A stretch of 64,000 nucleotides of DNA from Paracoccus sp. Z118 (GTDB taxonomy: Bacteria > Pseudomonadota > Alphaproteobacteria > Rhodobacterales > Rhodobacteraceae), in NCBI RefSeq assembly GCF_019061185.1, contig NZ_JAHQZU010000014.1, forward strand, positions 1 through 64,000, written 5' to 3'. The position numbers and the translations under genes were made by a program. Numbering within the stretch: position 1 is the first letter of the stretch; every line of letters starts with the position of its first letter. Positions 63,096 to 64,000 of the stretch are shown piece by piece. The notes beneath the pieces are model-generated. The model made no database searches, was not told where the DNA came from, and was given only the letters and a program-made list of their open reading frames with translations.

Positions 63096-64000
63096 ATGCT
63101 GCAGATCAATATGGACGAGGCGCGCGGCGCAAAGCTGCGACAGCTGCTTGCCGAAATGTGCCCCGAGCAGAGGGTGGTGTTGCGGGCGGAACATCCCGAC
63201 CCCGCCAAGGTCCGCCACATCCTCACCTGGCAGGTGCCCGACGACCTCGACCGCCTCACGAACCTCGCCACGGTGTTTTCCGTAGGCGCCGGCGTCGATC
63301 AGTTCATGGGCGCTGATCTGCCCAGGGCTGTCGGGCTGGTGCGGCTGATCTCGCCGGGGCTGACGGCGATGATGCAGGAATATGTCACCATGTCGGTGCT
63401 GGCGCTGCATCGGCATCTGCCGGCCTATATCGACCAGAAAAGCCGCAAGGTCTGGAAGATGGTGGCGATCCCGCCGCCCGCTTCCTTTCGCCGCGTCGGT
63501 GTGATGGGTCTGGGCGAGCTGGGCAGCGGGGCGCTGGACGCGCTGCGGCCCTTCGGCTTCCAGCTCTCCGGCTGGGCGCGCCGCCCGCGCATGATCGAGG
63601 GGGTGAGCACCTTTCACGGACCCGAGGGGCTGAACCCATTCCTCGCCGACCTCGATTTCCTGGTCTGCCTGCTTCCCCTTACCGCTGACACCGAAGGCAT
63701 CCTGAATGCCGACCTGTTTTCGCGGCTGCCCAAGGGCGCGCATCTGATCCAGACCGGGCGCGGCAGGCAGCTGGTGCAGGACGATCTGCTGGCGGCGCTG
63801 GATACGGGTCAGATCGCGGCCGCCGTCCTCGACGTGACCGACCCCGAACCGCTGCCGCAGGATCATCCGTTCTGGACCGATCCGCGCATCATCCTGACCC
63901 CGCATATCGCCTGCATCACCCAGGTCGAGGCGCTGGCTGGCCCGCTTGCCGAGAACCTGCGCCGCTTCGACCGGGGCGAAGCGATGCTAGGAAATGTTGC
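63096..64000 (+). CDS. D-2-hydroxyacid dehydrogenase (GhrA-like, 3' end outside window)
   Basis: 301 residues are visible of an expected 310 or so. It resembles glyoxylate/hydroxypyruvate reductase A: the Rossmann motif VGVMGLGELGSG (about 133-144), catalytic Arg region QTGRGRQLV, acidic residue in DVTDPEPLP and His in LTPHIA. It starts 11 nt after the permease stop, so it belongs to the importer operon and may reduce a 2-oxoacid produced from the imported compound, for example by the divergent FAD oxidase. Substrate not determinable. Confidence 0.85.
   Translation, partial: MLQINMDEARGAKLRQLLAEMCPEQRVVLRAEHPDPAKVRHILTWQVPDDLDRLTNLATVFSVGAGVDQFMGADLPRAVGLVRLISPGLTAMMQEYVTMSVLALHRHLPAYIDQKSRKVWKMVAIPPPASFRRVGVMGLGELGSGALDALRPFGFQLSGWARRPRMIEGVSTFHGPEGLNPFLADLDFLVCLLPLTADTEGILNADLFSRLPKGAHLIQTGRGRQLVQDDLLAALDTGQIAAAVLDVTDPEPLPQDHPFWTDPRIILTPHIACITQVEALAGPLAENLRRFDRGEAMLGNV

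Noticed and set aside
1..64000. tRNA, rRNA, riboswitch or phage attachment sites
   Set aside because: Reading both strands by eye gave no cloverleaf, rRNA segment, integrase or convincing riboswitch fold; a covariance-model scan would be needed to exclude small RNAs.

Overview
The window comes from a high-GC alphaproteobacterial chromosome. HWE-type kinases, two consensus EcfG (general stress sigma factor) promoters, a pobA-pcaDCHG-pcaB operon under a PcaQ-type regulator, a ribitol operon, choX/betC and many ABC, TRAP and TTT importers point to the Rhodobacterales (Paracoccus-like). This is an inference from gene content, not a species call. No rRNA, tRNA, CRISPR array, prophage or intact insertion sequence was found. 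The window opens and closes inside genes.

Layout: (1) 1-8.1 kb, signalling and stress: a giant CheB-CheR-PAS-HWE kinase, a stand-alone CheB, a small coiled-coil protein, an HWE-like protein without its phospho-acceptor histidine, a Crp/Fnr regulator and a secreted tandem-repeat protein. The last two each have a perfect EcfG-type promoter. (2) 8.6-10.5 kb, a periplasmic sulfite-dehydrogenase-like Moco enzyme and its cytochrome c, preceded by an Fnr/FixK-type box. (3) 10.6-17.3 kb, ribitol import (ABC) and catabolism (ribitol 2-dehydrogenase, FGGY pentulose kinase) with a divergent LacI regulator. (4) 17.3-23.2 kb, decayed FAD-oxidase fragments, then an islet of apparently lower GC encoding an RgpF/WbsX (GH99-like) glycan protein and two sulfotransferases, ending in an IS5-family remnant. 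(5) 23.2-24.8 kb, a fatty-acid desaturase and another transposase remnant. (6) 24.8-34.7 kb, a ten-gene 4-hydroxybenzoate/protocatechuate operon (pobA-pcaDCHG-BKACE-pcaB-dctPQM) with divergent pcaQ. (7) 34.7-35.2 kb, gene debris. (8) 35.3-42.5 kb, an acid-CoA ligase, an acylating aldehyde dehydrogenase and a TctABC transporter with a LacI regulator; sulfoacetate is a candidate substrate. (9) 42.8-52.1 kb, a peptide-type ABC importer, a LysR regulator, a metal-dependent amidohydrolase and a COG0523 GTPase. (10) 52.5-55 kb, choline-sulfatase and a choline-binding protein. (11) 55.5-64 kb, an FAD oxidoreductase, an XRE-cupin regulator, a second peptide-type ABC importer and a 2-hydroxyacid dehydrogenase.

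Most catabolic genes form tight operons with 1-8 nt overlaps, each beside a divergent or adjacent regulator. A sulfur theme recurs: sulfite oxidation, sulfotransferases, candidate sulfoacetate use and choline-O-sulfate hydrolysis. The regulatory sites and small inverted repeats were found by eye and are predictions.
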